This document shows, piece after piece, positions 52,379 to 62,244 of a stretch of DNA of 64,000 bases. The stretch lies in assembly GCF_013401555.1 (NCBI RefSeq), contig NZ_CP058552.1, positions 5,332,001 to 5,396,000 of the forward strand, given 5' to 3'. The position numbers were made by a program, and so were the translations under genes. Position 1 is the stretch's first letter. The number at the start of each line of letters is the position of its first letter. Source of the DNA: Paenibacillus sp. E222. Its GTDB lineage: Bacteria > Bacillota > Bacilli > Paenibacillales > Paenibacillaceae. The notes below the pieces were generated by a model that ran no database searches, was not told where the DNA came from, and was given only the letters and a program-made list of their open reading frames with translations.

Positions 52379-52559
52379 AGCTCCACACTTCCTTATTGGA
52401 TAAGTATATCCTCACTATAGAAGCAGACAGAAAGGAAGTGAAATATGAATCTGCGATCCTAATCATTACAAAAACTTATGATTGATTGGATATCTTATGC
52501 TAAAATGAGTTCACTAGGCTTATAACGTTGAAAATACACTACTTAAATGAGGAATTATA

Positions 52560-53453
52560 ATGATAACTGATGCGTTAAAAGTCTTCGTTACCGTTGTAGA
52601 ACAAAGCCATTTCTCCAAAGCCGCAGAACTGCTGAATCTGTCCCAACCGGGGGTGAGCCTGCATATCAAAAATCTGGAGAATGAGCTGGGAGCCAAGCTG
52701 CTGCATCGTTCGCCAAAGCAGGTGTCCTTGACTGAAGCGGGGACGATCCTCTACAAACATGCCAAAGTCATTCAGGCCCGCTACGATGAAGCACGACAGG
52801 AGATCCAGATGCTGCGGGATGAGGTGACCGGAAGCATTCAGATCGGGGCCAGCTTCACCATAGGTGAATATATTTTGCCTAAGAAGCTGGCAGAATTCGC
52901 AGCGCAGTATCCGCAGGTCAACATCCAAGTTACCATCGGCAATACCCAGGAGATTCTGTCGGCGGTTAGGGGCAATCAACTGGATATCGGATTTGTGGAG
53001 GGTGAAGCACAAGCCTCGGCAGAACTTGACGTTATCCCTTACATGAAGGATGAGATGATCGTAGTAGCTCCTTCCGGTCATCCCCTCTCCGGTTCCGTCG
53101 TGGTAGAGCAAAATATGCTTCAGGATCAGGTCTGGGTGCTTCGTGAGTCGGGTTCAGGAACACGCGCGTTTAGCGATCATTTTATGGAAGAGACTGCGAT
53201 CCGTCCCAAGCGGTCCTATGTCTTCACCAGCAGTCAGGGTGTGAAGGAAGCTGTTGCTGCGGGACTCGGAATTGCAATGGTATCCAGATGGATTGTTCAT
53301 AAGGAGCTGGCAACCGGGGAAGTCGAAGAACTGCGAATCAGACAACTGCATCTGGAACGCAGCTTCTCCATCATTCGTCTCATCGAGCATTCACATTCCA
53401 TGGCGCTTGACGTTTTCTTGCAAAAGCTTCTTTTCGTCAAAAAAGAGGGTTGA
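52560..53453 (+). CDS. LysR-family transcriptional regulator (CysL/YeiE-like)
   Basis: The 297-aa LysR protein has the helix-turn-helix SHFSKAAELLNLSQPGVSLH with IKNLENELGAKLLHRSPK, and a periplasmic-binding-type effector domain (IQIGASFTIGEYILPKKLAE; TSSQGVKEAVAAGLGIAMVS). It very probably activates the divergent YeiH-like gene in response to a sulfur or nitrogen metabolite. The intergenic region is AT-rich and contains CTTATG-type half-sites, but I could not fix one operator. Confidence 0.92.
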   Translation: MITDALKVFVTVVEQSHFSKAAELLNLSQPGVSLHIKNLENELGAKLLHRSPKQVSLTEAGTILYKHAKVIQARYDEARQEIQMLRDEVTGSIQIGASFTIGEYILPKKLAEFAAQYPQVNIQVTIGNTQEILSAVRGNQLDIGFVEGEAQASAELDVIPYMKDEMIVVAPSGHPLSGSVVVEQNMLQDQVWVLRESGSGTRAFSDHFMEETAIRPKRSYVFTSSQGVKEAVAAGLGIAMVSRWIVHKELATGEVEELRIRQLHLERSFSIIRLIEHSHSMALDVFLQKLLFVKKEG

Positions 53454-53479
53454 AGGCTATTTGCCTTCAACCCTCTTTT
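53441..53479. terminator. Terminator overlapping the lysR stop codon
   Basis: A 17-bp perfect stem (AAAAGAGGGTTGAAGGC and its complement) closes on a 5-base loop. The lysR TGA lies inside its left arm. It is shared with the convergent GH13 gene. Confidence 0.92.
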
Positions 53480-53482
53480 GAA

Positions 53483-55105
53483 CTACACAAGCAGATACAT
53501 TCTTGCTTCATAAGGACGAAGTGTGTTCTCTGAAACAACGTCCGAATAGTTACTAATCAATAAACTTTTATCTCCTGCAAATTCGCTTGTAAGCTGGAAT
53601 GGAATAACTTTGCCGTAAAAGTTGCACAGGACTAGCAATTTGGTTTCACCAAGTGTTCGTGTGTAAGCGAAGAGGTTCGTGTCTTCCGGGTACAGAAGTT
53701 CATAATCCCCATAGATGATCACTTCATGCTCTTTTCGCAGCTGAATCAGTGTTTTATAGTAATGGTAAATGGAATGCGGATCATGTATAGATTCTTCTGC
53801 ATTAATCTCCGTGTAGTTCGAATTCACCAATATCCATGGTTTACCTTCCGTAAAACCCGCATTTTCGGAAACATCCCATTGCATCGGCGTACGTGCGTTA
53901 TCACGGCCTTTTGCATAAATGGATTCCATCACTTCTTCCTCAGCGTACCCATTCTCGACCCGTTCCTTATACATATTCAGCAACTCAATATCACGGTATT
54001 CTTTAATAGGGTAACGAACGTTCGTCATCCCTAACTCTTCACCCTGGTACACATATGGTGTACCTTGCATGCCATGCAGAAGAGTCGCCAGCATTTTGGC
54101 AGACTGCACACGATATTCCCCGTCATTTCCCCAACGGGACACGATCCGCGGAAGGTCATGGTTGTTCCAGAACAAACTGTTCCAGGCTTCGCCCTTCAGC
54201 TCGGTCTGCCATTTGGACAACACTTTCTTTAATTGAAGCAGATCCAGCGGCTGGAGGTCCCACTTGCCTTTTCCCTCCTGCTCATCCAGGCTGATATGTT
54301 CAAATTGGAAGACCATGGATAGTTCACTGCCGTCCGGGTTGCTATAAAGCCTGGCACTTTCGGGCGTTGCTCCCCAGGTTTCTCCGACGGTTAGCAGATC
54401 ACCCTTTTGGAATGTCTCTTTACTGAGTTCACGCATATATTGGTGCAGATTTGGCCCATTGCCTGTAATTTTATGGTCAGGCTGTTTGCCAATCAGATCG
54501 ATAACATCAAGACGAAAACCACCTACACCTTTATCCATCCACCATTGAATCATGTCGTATATCTCCCGCCGTACCTTGGGATTCTCCCAGTTAAGATCCG
54601 GTTGTTTAACAGAGAAAAGATGCAGATAATACTGTCCCAGCTCGGGCACCCATTCCCAGGCCGATCCACCAAACGTTGAACCTAAATCGTTGGGAGGTGT
54701 GCCTTCCACACCATCTCTCCATACATAATAATCGTGGTATGGATTATCCTTGCTTTTCCGGGCTTCCTTAAACCAGGGATGCTCGTCGGATGAGTGGTTA
54801 AGCACCAGATCCATGATAATTCGGATGTCCCGCTTGCCTGCCTCCTGAATCAGCAATTCCATATCTTCAAGTGAACCAAACATTGGATCGATATCCTGAT
54901 AATCCGAAATGTCATACCCGTTGTCATCTTGCGGCGATTTGCACACTGGTGACAGCCAGATCGCACCGATGCCAAGATCCTTCAAATAATCGAGTCGGGA
55001 TAATATACCTCTCAGATCCCCGATTCCATCACCATTGCTATCTTGAAAGCTGCGGGGATAAATTTGATATACGACAATTTCTTTCCACCATTTTTTATTT
55101 CCCAT
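53483..55105 (-). CDS. GH13 oligo-1,6-glucosidase/alpha-glucosidase
   Basis: The 540-aa GH13_31 enzyme has EIVVYQIYPRSFQDSNGDGI, nucleophile D200 in GGFRLDVIDLIG, acid/base E242 in TVGETWG and the third Asp D317 in FWNNHDLPR. Val201 directly after the nucleophile is the residue that marks alpha-1,6-active members (Thr in alpha-1,4 enzymes). It is cytoplasmic, with no signal peptide, so it trims imported isomalto- or other alpha-gluco-oligosaccharides. It is the last gene after an LplB/LplC/LipO transporter set, whose cargo it likely hydrolyses. Confidence 0.93.
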   Translation of the reverse strand: MGNKKWWKEIVVYQIYPRSFQDSNGDGIGDLRGILSRLDYLKDLGIGAIWLSPVCKSPQDDNGYDISDYQDIDPMFGSLEDMELLIQEAGKRDIRIIMDLVLNHSSDEHPWFKEARKSKDNPYHDYYVWRDGVEGTPPNDLGSTFGGSAWEWVPELGQYYLHLFSVKQPDLNWENPKVRREIYDMIQWWMDKGVGGFRLDVIDLIGKQPDHKITGNGPNLHQYMRELSKETFQKGDLLTVGETWGATPESARLYSNPDGSELSMVFQFEHISLDEQEGKGKWDLQPLDLLQLKKVLSKWQTELKGEAWNSLFWNNHDLPRIVSRWGNDGEYRVQSAKMLATLLHGMQGTPYVYQGEELGMTNVRYPIKEYRDIELLNMYKERVENGYAEEEVMESIYAKGRDNARTPMQWDVSENAGFTEGKPWILVNSNYTEINAEESIHDPHSIYHYYKTLIQLRKEHEVIIYGDYELLYPEDTNLFAYTRTLGETKLLVLCNFYGKVIPFQLTSEFAGDKSLLISNYSDVVSENTLRPYEARMYLLV

Positions 55106-55164
55106 ATGGAACCACCTTTCTCTTGAACCAGTTTCTGCTCATCCGGATTCTGTTCCATTACCTA

Positions 55165-56058
55165 TTATTCTTTTACCGAACCCACAACAATGCCGGTTAC
55201 AAAATATTTTTGCAGCAGCGGATAAATCAGCAGCAGTGGGATGACAGCCACTACGATTTTGGCTGCATTTAGATTTTTGTTTGAAATCTCAGTCAGATTG
55301 CTGAGCTGAGCAGAGTTCGTGCCGGATTGAAGAAGCTCTGCGATATTCACGTTAAGCGACTGAATATAGGTCATTAGCGGATAATTGCTAACTTTGGTCA
55401 TATAGATTAATCCACTGAAGAAATCATTCCACGTGCCCACGATACTGAACAGGGATACGGTCGCCAGCGCAGGAATAGACACGGGCACATATACTTTGAA
55501 CAGGACCTGCAATGCATTTGCCCCGTCGATGAATGCCGCTTCTTCAAGCGCTTTTGGTACTGCGGCGAAGAAATTCATTACAAGAATGACACTGAATATT
55601 GGGACAGCACCCGGCAGTACAAGCGCCCAAATGGTATTGAGCATATCCAGGTTTTTGATCAACAGATAACTGGGGATCATGCCCCCACTGAACAGCATGG
55701 CAAAAATCATGATATTCATATATATATTTCTGCCCTTAAACTCCCTTTTCGATTTGGACAGCGGGTAAGCCATCAAAACAATAAGAATCATGTTGAGTAC
55801 TAGGGATAGAGCCACACGTAGAACGGAAATGCCAAAGGATCGCCAGAACTGCGCATCATCAATAATTTTTGAATAAGCGGCTGTTGTAAACTTGACGGGT
55901 AACAGACCTACGGCATTGGCCGATACGGCCTCACTGCTGCTGAATGAAATCGCAACGATATTCCATAATGGAAGGAGGCAGATCAAGGCCAGCAATATAA
56001 CGATGGCGTAGATGACAAACCGGCCCATTCGGTCTTTCAGGCTTGCGGAATAAGACAC
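55165..56058 (-). CDS. ABC transporter permease, LplC/YtcP type
   Basis: The 297-aa permease has six helices and the EAA loop LEEAAFIDGANALQVLFKVY followed by VPVSIPALATV. Members of this subgroup carry complex oligosaccharides. GTG at 56058 was chosen because AAGGAGG lies eight bases upstream; the open frame extends back into the upstream permease gene. It lies 13 bases after that gene. Confidence 0.92.
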   Translation of the reverse strand: MSYSASLKDRMGRFVIYAIVILLALICLLPLWNIVAISFSSSEAVSANAVGLLPVKFTTAAYSKIIDDAQFWRSFGISVLRVALSLVLNMILIVLMAYPLSKSKREFKGRNIYMNIMIFAMLFSGGMIPSYLLIKNLDMLNTIWALVLPGAVPIFSVILVMNFFAAVPKALEEAAFIDGANALQVLFKVYVPVSIPALATVSLFSIVGTWNDFFSGLIYMTKVSNYPLMTYIQSLNVNIAELLQSGTNSAQLSNLTEISNKNLNAAKIVVAVIPLLLIYPLLQKYFVTGIVVGSVKE

Positions 56059-56071
56059 AAGTTTCGCCTCC

Positions 56072-56986
56072 TTAGAAAATTTTTCTGTCGGTGTATTTTT
56101 TGGCCAATTCATTGGCGGACAATAATAGAACAATACCAATCACTGACTTGAACAACCCAACTGCCGTACCGAAACTATACTGTCTGCCAACGAGACCAAT
56201 CCGGTATACATAGGTATCCAGAATATCGCCCGACTCATAGACAACCGGGTTATACAGATTGTAGATTTGATCGAAGCCTGCGCTCAAAATATTGGTCAGA
56301 CTCATGACCCCCATGAGCAGGATAATAGGCAGCATACCCGGCAACGTAATATGCCATACTTTTCTCCACCAGCTCGCTCCATCTATCCCTGACGCTTCAT
56401 ATAGACCCGGATCAATTGAAGTTATTGCAGCCAAATAAACGATGGAGCTATAACCGAATTCCTTCCATACGTCCGTCCCGATAATCAGTGGCTGGAACCA
56501 GGTGTTGCTTCCGAGAAAATTAATATTTTCCAAACCGAAAAAGGCTAAAATCTGATTTACACTTCCATCCAGGCTGAACATGTTAACGACCACGGAGGCC
56601 AGAACAACCCAAGACAAAAAGTGAGGCAGATATACAATGGTCTGCACGGATTTTTTAACAAACTTAAAGCGGATTTCGTTTAATAAAATGGAAAAAATGA
56701 TAGCCATCAGTGTGCCGAGTAGAATCTTGGCAATGGCAATCACTAACGTATTACTGATCACTTGGCCGATGTCCGGCAGCTTGAACATATAAATAAAATG
56801 CTTGAGCCCAACAAACTCCGAGCCAAACATACCTTTGGCTGGTACATAATCCTGAAACGCCGTAATGACACCAACCATTGGAATGTAGCTGAATACGAGC
56901 AAAAATAAAATGCCTGGCAGCATCATCATATGATACATGGCACCCGTGCCCAATCGGTTTCTTGCTTTATATTTTTCCTGCTTCAT
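56072..56986 (-). CDS. ABC transporter permease, LplB/YteP type
   Basis: The 304-aa permease starts with a basic tail (MKQEKYKARNRLG), has six helices and the EAA loop LYEASGIDGASWWRKVWHIT followed by LPGMLPIILLM. It forms the translocation pore with the LplC-type partner and receives substrate from the lipoprotein encoded upstream. Confidence 0.93.
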   Translation of the reverse strand: MKQEKYKARNRLGTGAMYHMMMLPGILFLLVFSYIPMVGVITAFQDYVPAKGMFGSEFVGLKHFIYMFKLPDIGQVISNTLVIAIAKILLGTLMAIIFSILLNEIRFKFVKKSVQTIVYLPHFLSWVVLASVVVNMFSLDGSVNQILAFFGLENINFLGSNTWFQPLIIGTDVWKEFGYSSIVYLAAITSIDPGLYEASGIDGASWWRKVWHITLPGMLPIILLMGVMSLTNILSAGFDQIYNLYNPVVYESGDILDTYVYRIGLVGRQYSFGTAVGLFKSVIGIVLLLSANELAKKYTDRKIF

Positions 56987-57047
56987 GGATGAACCCCTTT
57001 CCTGAAGAAAGGCTGCGTAGCGCAGCCTGTCAGCAGTGTTAGCTTAA

Positions 57048-58784
57048 TTATTTTTGGGATGTAGTCTCGGCTTCGATCTCCTGAATCACTTGGTCTCCGC
57101 CTTGTTTTTTCCAATTAGTGACGAATGTTTCGAAGTAATCCAACGGTTCTGCACCCGTTATGATTTTGATGAAAGATTCCTGTTCCATTTTGGTCAGGTT
57201 AGCCCATGTCTGTTTCATGCTTGGTGTAGTTCCAGAGAACGCTGGCGTCATCCAGTTGAATTTGCCTTCCTGTGTCAACTTATCGATCAGCCCCACTCCG
57301 TTCATGCGTGAGTGATATTTAGACCAAGCTGTTACATCATCCGTATCCTGGTCTTTCAAGTACGTTTGGATACTGCCAATATTGTTCTTGGATTCCGTTG
57401 TACGGACCTGATCCAAACCGATCTCGCCTTTAATTCCACGAACAACGTCGGAGTAATCATCCAGCAGGGATGTTGCCGAGTTGACTTCAATATTAAAAGG
57501 TCTGGTTGAACCGTCTACACCGCTTTCCAGATACTTAGCTGCCTCAGGCATGGTAGTTGCGACATCTTTGTCATTTGCCAATTTATCGTAGAACAGATTA
57601 ATAATTTTAATCGCGAGTTCCGGGTGTTCATATCCTTTTCTCACTACGATAAACTGACCGGATGGATTGGCGTGTGCCACGTTTACCTTACCGTTTGCAT
57701 CCTCCAGCGTATAAGCCGTGAATTTTGCATGTTTATCCATCTGCTTGACACTGCTCAGTCCCCAGTCTGGAATATGCCACGGTCCAAAAGCAATCCCGCT
57801 CTGACCATTGGTGTAGAGTGCAGTGATATCGTCAAATGTACGGGTTCCAAATTGCGGGTCAATGATACCTCTCTTGAACCAGTCGGCCATAATGCCCAGC
57901 ATCTGCTTGGTTTCCTTTGTAGTGGAACCATAAACGATGCTGCCATCTTCACCCTTCATCCAATATTGAGGATATGCCCCTTCGGTTGAAGCAACACCCA
58001 GCATGGTATAGGCAGAACCGTTATAGTCCGTCGTATTCAAGGTGTTCACAAAAGGAATACCGACCGGTTTCCCGGTTTGCCCAGGATCTTTTTTCAGGAA
58101 CTCTTCTGCTGTTTTCTCTACATCTTCCAGCTTGATGGCACCGTCTCCGTCAGCATCGAGTTTGATTCCCAGCACATCCAGCCAATCCTGACGAACCCAA
58201 ACCATCGTTGGTGCGGAGTCCAGAGAGGTCGCCGGAAGGCCCATCAGTCGGCCATCGATTGTGGCATTGTCCAGTGCACGGCCATCGTAGGAGTCGTAAA
58301 TCTGCTTGATATTATCGGTGGCATATTGTTTGTATACCTCTGTCATATCTTCAATCAGATCATTATCAACCAGTTCTTTAAGTTCATCCTTGGAATCGAC
58401 ACGCATCATATCAGGCAATTCTCCGGAAGCGATTGCAAGAGAAACCTGACGACTGTAATCTTCACCGTTAGCCTCAAATTGGTCCTTAATTTGTGCATTA
58501 AACGCTTCTTTGACCAGACGGGTATACGCATTGTTCTCATATGTATCTCCAGCCGGCAATTTCGGGTTCGCCGTTGTAACACGCCCCATCGTTACCGCCA
58601 CTTCGTCTTTATAAGCACTGAACGGATCTCCAGGCGTTACCTCATATTGACCTGCATCCTCAGCAGTCGGTGGATTGGAAGCTCCCCCACAGGCTGCAAG
58701 GACGGATACCATCAATGCGGACATGGACAGCACTGCCAGTCGTTTTGTCAACAGCTTGCTTTTTATTGACCAATTATTACTCAT
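57048..58784 (-). CDS. Extracellular solute-binding lipoprotein, LipO/LplA type
   Basis: The 578-aa lipoprotein has the lipobox VSVLAACGGAS. The body shows SLAIASGELPDMMRVDSKDE, WVRQDWLDVLGIKLDADGDG (with a calcium-loop-like DADGDGAIK) and NWMTPAFSGTTPSM. It is the surface receptor for the oligosaccharide taken up by the two permeases. The ATG at 58784 was chosen because GGGGAG lies nine bases upstream. It is a clear paralogue of the product of 59130-60788. Confidence 0.9.
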   Translation of the reverse strand: MSNNWSIKSKLLTKRLAVLSMSALMVSVLAACGGASNPPTAEDAGQYEVTPGDPFSAYKDEVAVTMGRVTTANPKLPAGDTYENNAYTRLVKEAFNAQIKDQFEANGEDYSRQVSLAIASGELPDMMRVDSKDELKELVDNDLIEDMTEVYKQYATDNIKQIYDSYDGRALDNATIDGRLMGLPATSLDSAPTMVWVRQDWLDVLGIKLDADGDGAIKLEDVEKTAEEFLKKDPGQTGKPVGIPFVNTLNTTDYNGSAYTMLGVASTEGAYPQYWMKGEDGSIVYGSTTKETKQMLGIMADWFKRGIIDPQFGTRTFDDITALYTNGQSGIAFGPWHIPDWGLSSVKQMDKHAKFTAYTLEDANGKVNVAHANPSGQFIVVRKGYEHPELAIKIINLFYDKLANDKDVATTMPEAAKYLESGVDGSTRPFNIEVNSATSLLDDYSDVVRGIKGEIGLDQVRTTESKNNIGSIQTYLKDQDTDDVTAWSKYHSRMNGVGLIDKLTQEGKFNWMTPAFSGTTPSMKQTWANLTKMEQESFIKIITGAEPLDYFETFVTNWKKQGGDQVIQEIEAETTSQK

Positions 58785-58826
58785 CAAATTCAACTCCCCT
58801 TCGTTCTGATTATTTCTCTATCATGT

Positions 58827-58845
58827 TGTTTGCGCTTTCATTATA
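58827..58845 (-). promoter_or_regulatory. -10 box and cre-like site before the LipO gene
   Basis: Minus strand TATAAT (58840-58845) is followed at once by TGAAAGCGCAAACA (58827-58840), a cre-like site with one mismatch at the conserved positions. The -35 is poor, so an activator (the YesN-type regulator) may be needed; CcpA at this place could block transcription. Confidence 0.5.
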
Positions 58846-59026
58846 AAACTTGGAGAAGCTTTATTGAGATAGGGATTAAACGCTAGTTTGGATAGAGAAA
58901 TGTGTACACATTTTGCTAAGATCAACGATCAACATTAACGAAGTGAACATTTATCTTACCTGCCGACTTACATTTGTCTATCCTCGTTAATAAGAATGGG
59001 TAGACAGCGAGTGTGGCACAACGAAA

Positions 59027-59061
59027 AACCGGCAAACTCCTAAAACAGGAGTCTGCCGGTT
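59027..59061. terminator. Terminator between the two binding-protein genes
   Basis: AACCGGCAAACTCCT pairs with AGGAGTCTGCCGGTT (one mismatch) around a 5-base loop. The T tract is weak on the minus strand, so part of the transcription may read through. Confidence 0.7.
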
Positions 59062-59129
59062 ATGAATGATCTCGAATTTAGTACACAAATGTGTAGAATT
59101 GTAAAATTCAGCGTATATAGGTTAGCAAC

Positions 59130-60788
59130 TCACCGTTGATTCAGGGATGCAGATACTTCAGCAGTTACTTGATCGCCACCTTGTTCCTTCCACTCCTGTA
59201 CAAATGGATCGAATGATTCGATCGGCGCAGTCCCTAAAATAATTTTCAGAAATGTATCATGTTCCAGCTTGGACAGTTTGCTCCACAACCTCTCCACTGC
59301 TGGGGTACGTTTGTAGGTAAGGCTTCGAACTTTATGGATATTCGGATCAAAGAAGTTTCTTCCACCCACAAGCAGTGAATAACCACGCATAAAATTCTCG
59401 TTGTGCTGATCCCAGTACGAAATGCCAAGTTGATCATAAGGCTTTAGCTTGGTTTGTTTTATCGTCGAAACTGTATTTTCCAGCAGCTTATATTCGGACT
59501 TGTCCTTGAAATCGGCTGGGGTTTTGGTTCCGGCCAGAATATCCTGCACGGCTTTGGATTCATATCGAGCTTCATCTGCCGGGGCAAAGAAATTGCGGCT
59601 CAGCATAAAACTGGTACCATACTTGAACTCATCCCGAAGGTACAGATTGTTAATCTTAATGATCGCTTCGGGATGAGCATACCCTTTGCGAACCACCAGG
59701 AAAGAACTTGAGGGATGATCCACCTTCACACGAAATGCTCCATTTGCATCCAGTGGGAGCGCGTAAGCCTGCCAGTTCGCCTTGGGATCATTCAGCCAAG
59801 CGCTTGGGAGCGGCCAGTATCCTGCAAAGAAACCTTGAAAGAACATCCCAGCCTGTCCGCTAATGACGGTTTCCTCTGGTTCTTTTCGGATGCCCAGATC
59901 TGGATCAAGCAGACCTTTGGCATACATATCACGAAGTCTGACCAAAGCGTCCTTTGTCTCTGACAGAATCGAACCGTATACAGGTTTTCCATCTTTTTCG
60001 AGCCAATATCCGGGGAAAGCTCCATAAGCCGAGAAGATCGGCGTTAGATCAAAGGCAAAAGCGCTGTTGTTAAAATCGTTAAACAGACTTGTGCTTGAGG
60101 CAAGCCCGATCGTATCCCGTTTCCCGTTCCCATCCGGGTCCTGCTCCACAAAGGCCTTCGCTATTGCTTCCAATTCGTCCACCGTTTTCGGTGGTTTTAA
60201 TCCAAGACGATCGAGCCAGTCCTGCCTGATCCAAAGCATACTGAAGTCCTCCGCCGTCACAGACGGAACAGCCATCATTTTCCCTTCAAAGGTCACTTGT
60301 TCCAGGGCCAATCCATGGGTGCTGTCGATGATTTTCTTCATCTCAGGTGAAGCGCTGCTTGCATATGCCTTGGTCAGATCTTCAATTTCTCCCGCTTTGA
60401 CCATCTCATTCAACTGAACCTGATTAACAATCATTGCATCAGGCAAATCATTGCTGGCAATAGCCAGATCGATTTTCTGTCCAAAATTCTCCTTGGATAC
60501 CTGCCACATGACCTCGACATCAATGTTAAGGTTTTGCTTAATCACCGTTTTCCACTTATTCTTTTCTACGGTCTCTCCTTCGGAGAGATCCGTACCTGTG
60601 GGGTCAACCACATATCCCAACCGGATGGAAACGGGATGTTCATATTTGCCAAATGGTTCGGTGGCGGCGGTGTCAGGTGTGCTGGTCGCTGGTCCAATTG
60701 CCGTTTTCCGAGAGTACGAAATACTGAAAAATACGATACCTGCAATCAAGCTGACGACAACAACACACACAGCCATCTTCTTGATCAT
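59130..60788 (-). CDS. Membrane-anchored solute-binding protein, LipO paralogue without lipobox
   Basis: The 552-aa protein is built like the LipO lipoprotein downstream (shared features: DLAIASNDLPDAM, LWIRQDWLDRLGL, FVEQDPDGNGKRD, LVVRKGYAHPE). Instead of a lipobox it has an uncleaved-looking N-terminal membrane anchor (VCVVVVSLIAGIVFFSISYS). It is encoded directly after the response-regulator gene, 49 bases on. This suggests a sensory role with the histidine kinase rather than, or besides, transport. The ATG at 60788 was chosen because GAAGGG lies six bases upstream. Confidence 0.83.
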   Translation of the reverse strand: MIKKMAVCVVVVSLIAGIVFFSISYSRKTAIGPATSTPDTAATEPFGKYEHPVSIRLGYVVDPTGTDLSEGETVEKNKWKTVIKQNLNIDVEVMWQVSKENFGQKIDLAIASNDLPDAMIVNQVQLNEMVKAGEIEDLTKAYASSASPEMKKIIDSTHGLALEQVTFEGKMMAVPSVTAEDFSMLWIRQDWLDRLGLKPPKTVDELEAIAKAFVEQDPDGNGKRDTIGLASSTSLFNDFNNSAFAFDLTPIFSAYGAFPGYWLEKDGKPVYGSILSETKDALVRLRDMYAKGLLDPDLGIRKEPEETVISGQAGMFFQGFFAGYWPLPSAWLNDPKANWQAYALPLDANGAFRVKVDHPSSSFLVVRKGYAHPEAIIKINNLYLRDEFKYGTSFMLSRNFFAPADEARYESKAVQDILAGTKTPADFKDKSEYKLLENTVSTIKQTKLKPYDQLGISYWDQHNENFMRGYSLLVGGRNFFDPNIHKVRSLTYKRTPAVERLWSKLSKLEHDTFLKIILGTAPIESFDPFVQEWKEQGGDQVTAEVSASLNQR

Positions 60789-60837
60789 TACTTTCCCTTC
60801 TTTCACCGGATCGCCAGTCGGTTGTGCGGAGCGTACA

Positions 60838-62244
60838 CTATTTGTCCGTTCTGCCTAATTGTCGATATTCACTAGGCAGCACACCTGTCAGTTCGCGAAA
60901 GATTCGGCTGAAATATTTTTCATCCGTATAACCCACCCGCTCTGCAATCCAGAAAATCGTGTTGTTTGTGTTCAATAAATACTCTTTCGACTTCTCTATA
61001 CGTATATATCGGGAATAATCGTTAAAGGTTTTCCCCATGATGTCCTTGAAGCATTGGCTGAAATAGCTGCGGCTAATATTCAGTTGCTGGGACAGCCCTA
61101 AAGCTGTAAAAGCCTGATCCAAATCATTCTGCATGATCATCACGGCTTTTTTCACCCCATCAATCATTTCCTGAGAATACGAGGTCTGTTCATCCGCCTT
61201 TCGAATACTCTCAGCGGTCTGCTTGATCCACTGTTCCACTTCGTACCAGGATTGAAAAGAATGGATCATTGAGATTCTTCCCAGCGTAGTCTGGGCAAAA
61301 AGATGGTTCCACTCCATGACCAGGGAGTACAGTAATCCCATCAGCTGCCCTTTTTGCAGCCTTAGAGATCTAAACTCTTCAACAAGCTGGTTATAATAAT
61401 GATCGTTATGCGTCCACGGAGATAGAAACCAACTTCGTTTAATACGATCCATATCCTCATCCCGAGGTTCTATTGGAAATGTGTCTTCTTCATTCATGGA
61501 AACGACAATAACCGGATCTAGGGGTTCATATGCATAAAATAAGGACGTTTCTGTATAATTCATAATCCAGTTTTGAATTTGCGACCATGTCCGTTCCTGT
61601 ACATCAGACAACACCAGTAGCGCAGCTTGAGGAACTTGATCCAAGTACCCCTTCAATCTATCAAATAGCTGATCCTCTCCACTCTGAGGTACCGCCCACA
61701 TCCAACTGTTCCGTTCCACTTCAAATCGGACCTCGTCTACATTGGATTCGATTTCAATGGGCCAGTTCTGGCCGGATTTTCGGTCCAGTGAAACCAGTGC
61801 ATACACTTTACGGTAATGGACATTGGTTTCACCTAGCTGCGGCAGCGTTCGTCTTGTATTCGTGAGCTCACCAATCCGGGTATGTATTCGATTCAGTACA
61901 TGTTCGAATTGTTCCTTCTCAAGCTGGACTTTGGCTATATAGTCGATAGCTCCCAGCCGAAGCGCTTCCTGAATATAATCAAAATCCTGATGAAGAGTAA
62001 GCACGACAATATGAAGTTCGGGGTAGTGCTGCCTTGCGGCGCGCATCAGTTCAATGCCTGACATCACGGGCATCGCAAGATCCGTTAACATCAGATCCAC
62101 CGAGTTGGATTCGAGAAAATCCAGCGCCTTAGCTCCGTTACTCGCTTCTCCAACAACCTCCATGCCAAACTCGTTCCACGGCATTGCGGAGCTTATTCCT
62201 TTTCGTACCAATTTATCATCATCCACAATCAATACCTTAATCAT
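60838..62244 (-). CDS. Response regulator with AraC-type DNA-binding domain (YesN-like)
   Basis: The 468-aa protein has a receiver domain (VLIVDDDKLVRKGI, phosphorylated D55 in LMLTDLAMPVMSG), a long variable middle and a C-terminal AraC helix-turn-helix pair (TALGLSQQLNISRSYFSQCF; IAERVGYTDEKYFSRIFREL). It probably activates the transporter and glycosidase genes downstream when phosphorylated by the kinase encoded just upstream. Its ATG overlaps the kinase stop (ATGA). Confidence 0.94.
   Translation of the reverse strand: MIKVLIVDDDKLVRKGISSAMPWNEFGMEVVGEASNGAKALDFLESNSVDLMLTDLAMPVMSGIELMRAARQHYPELHIVVLTLHQDFDYIQEALRLGAIDYIAKVQLEKEQFEHVLNRIHTRIGELTNTRRTLPQLGETNVHYRKVYALVSLDRKSGQNWPIEIESNVDEVRFEVERNSWMWAVPQSGEDQLFDRLKGYLDQVPQAALLVLSDVQERTWSQIQNWIMNYTETSLFYAYEPLDPVIVVSMNEEDTFPIEPRDEDMDRIKRSWFLSPWTHNDHYYNQLVEEFRSLRLQKGQLMGLLYSLVMEWNHLFAQTTLGRISMIHSFQSWYEVEQWIKQTAESIRKADEQTSYSQEMIDGVKKAVMIMQNDLDQAFTALGLSQQLNISRSYFSQCFKDIMGKTFNDYSRYIRIEKSKEYLLNTNNTIFWIAERVGYTDEKYFSRIFRELTGVLPSEYRQLGRTDK

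Noticed and set aside
52379..52559. LysR T-N11-A operator between the YeiH-like gene and lysR
   Set aside because: The region is so AT-rich that many such matches occur; no single site stands out.
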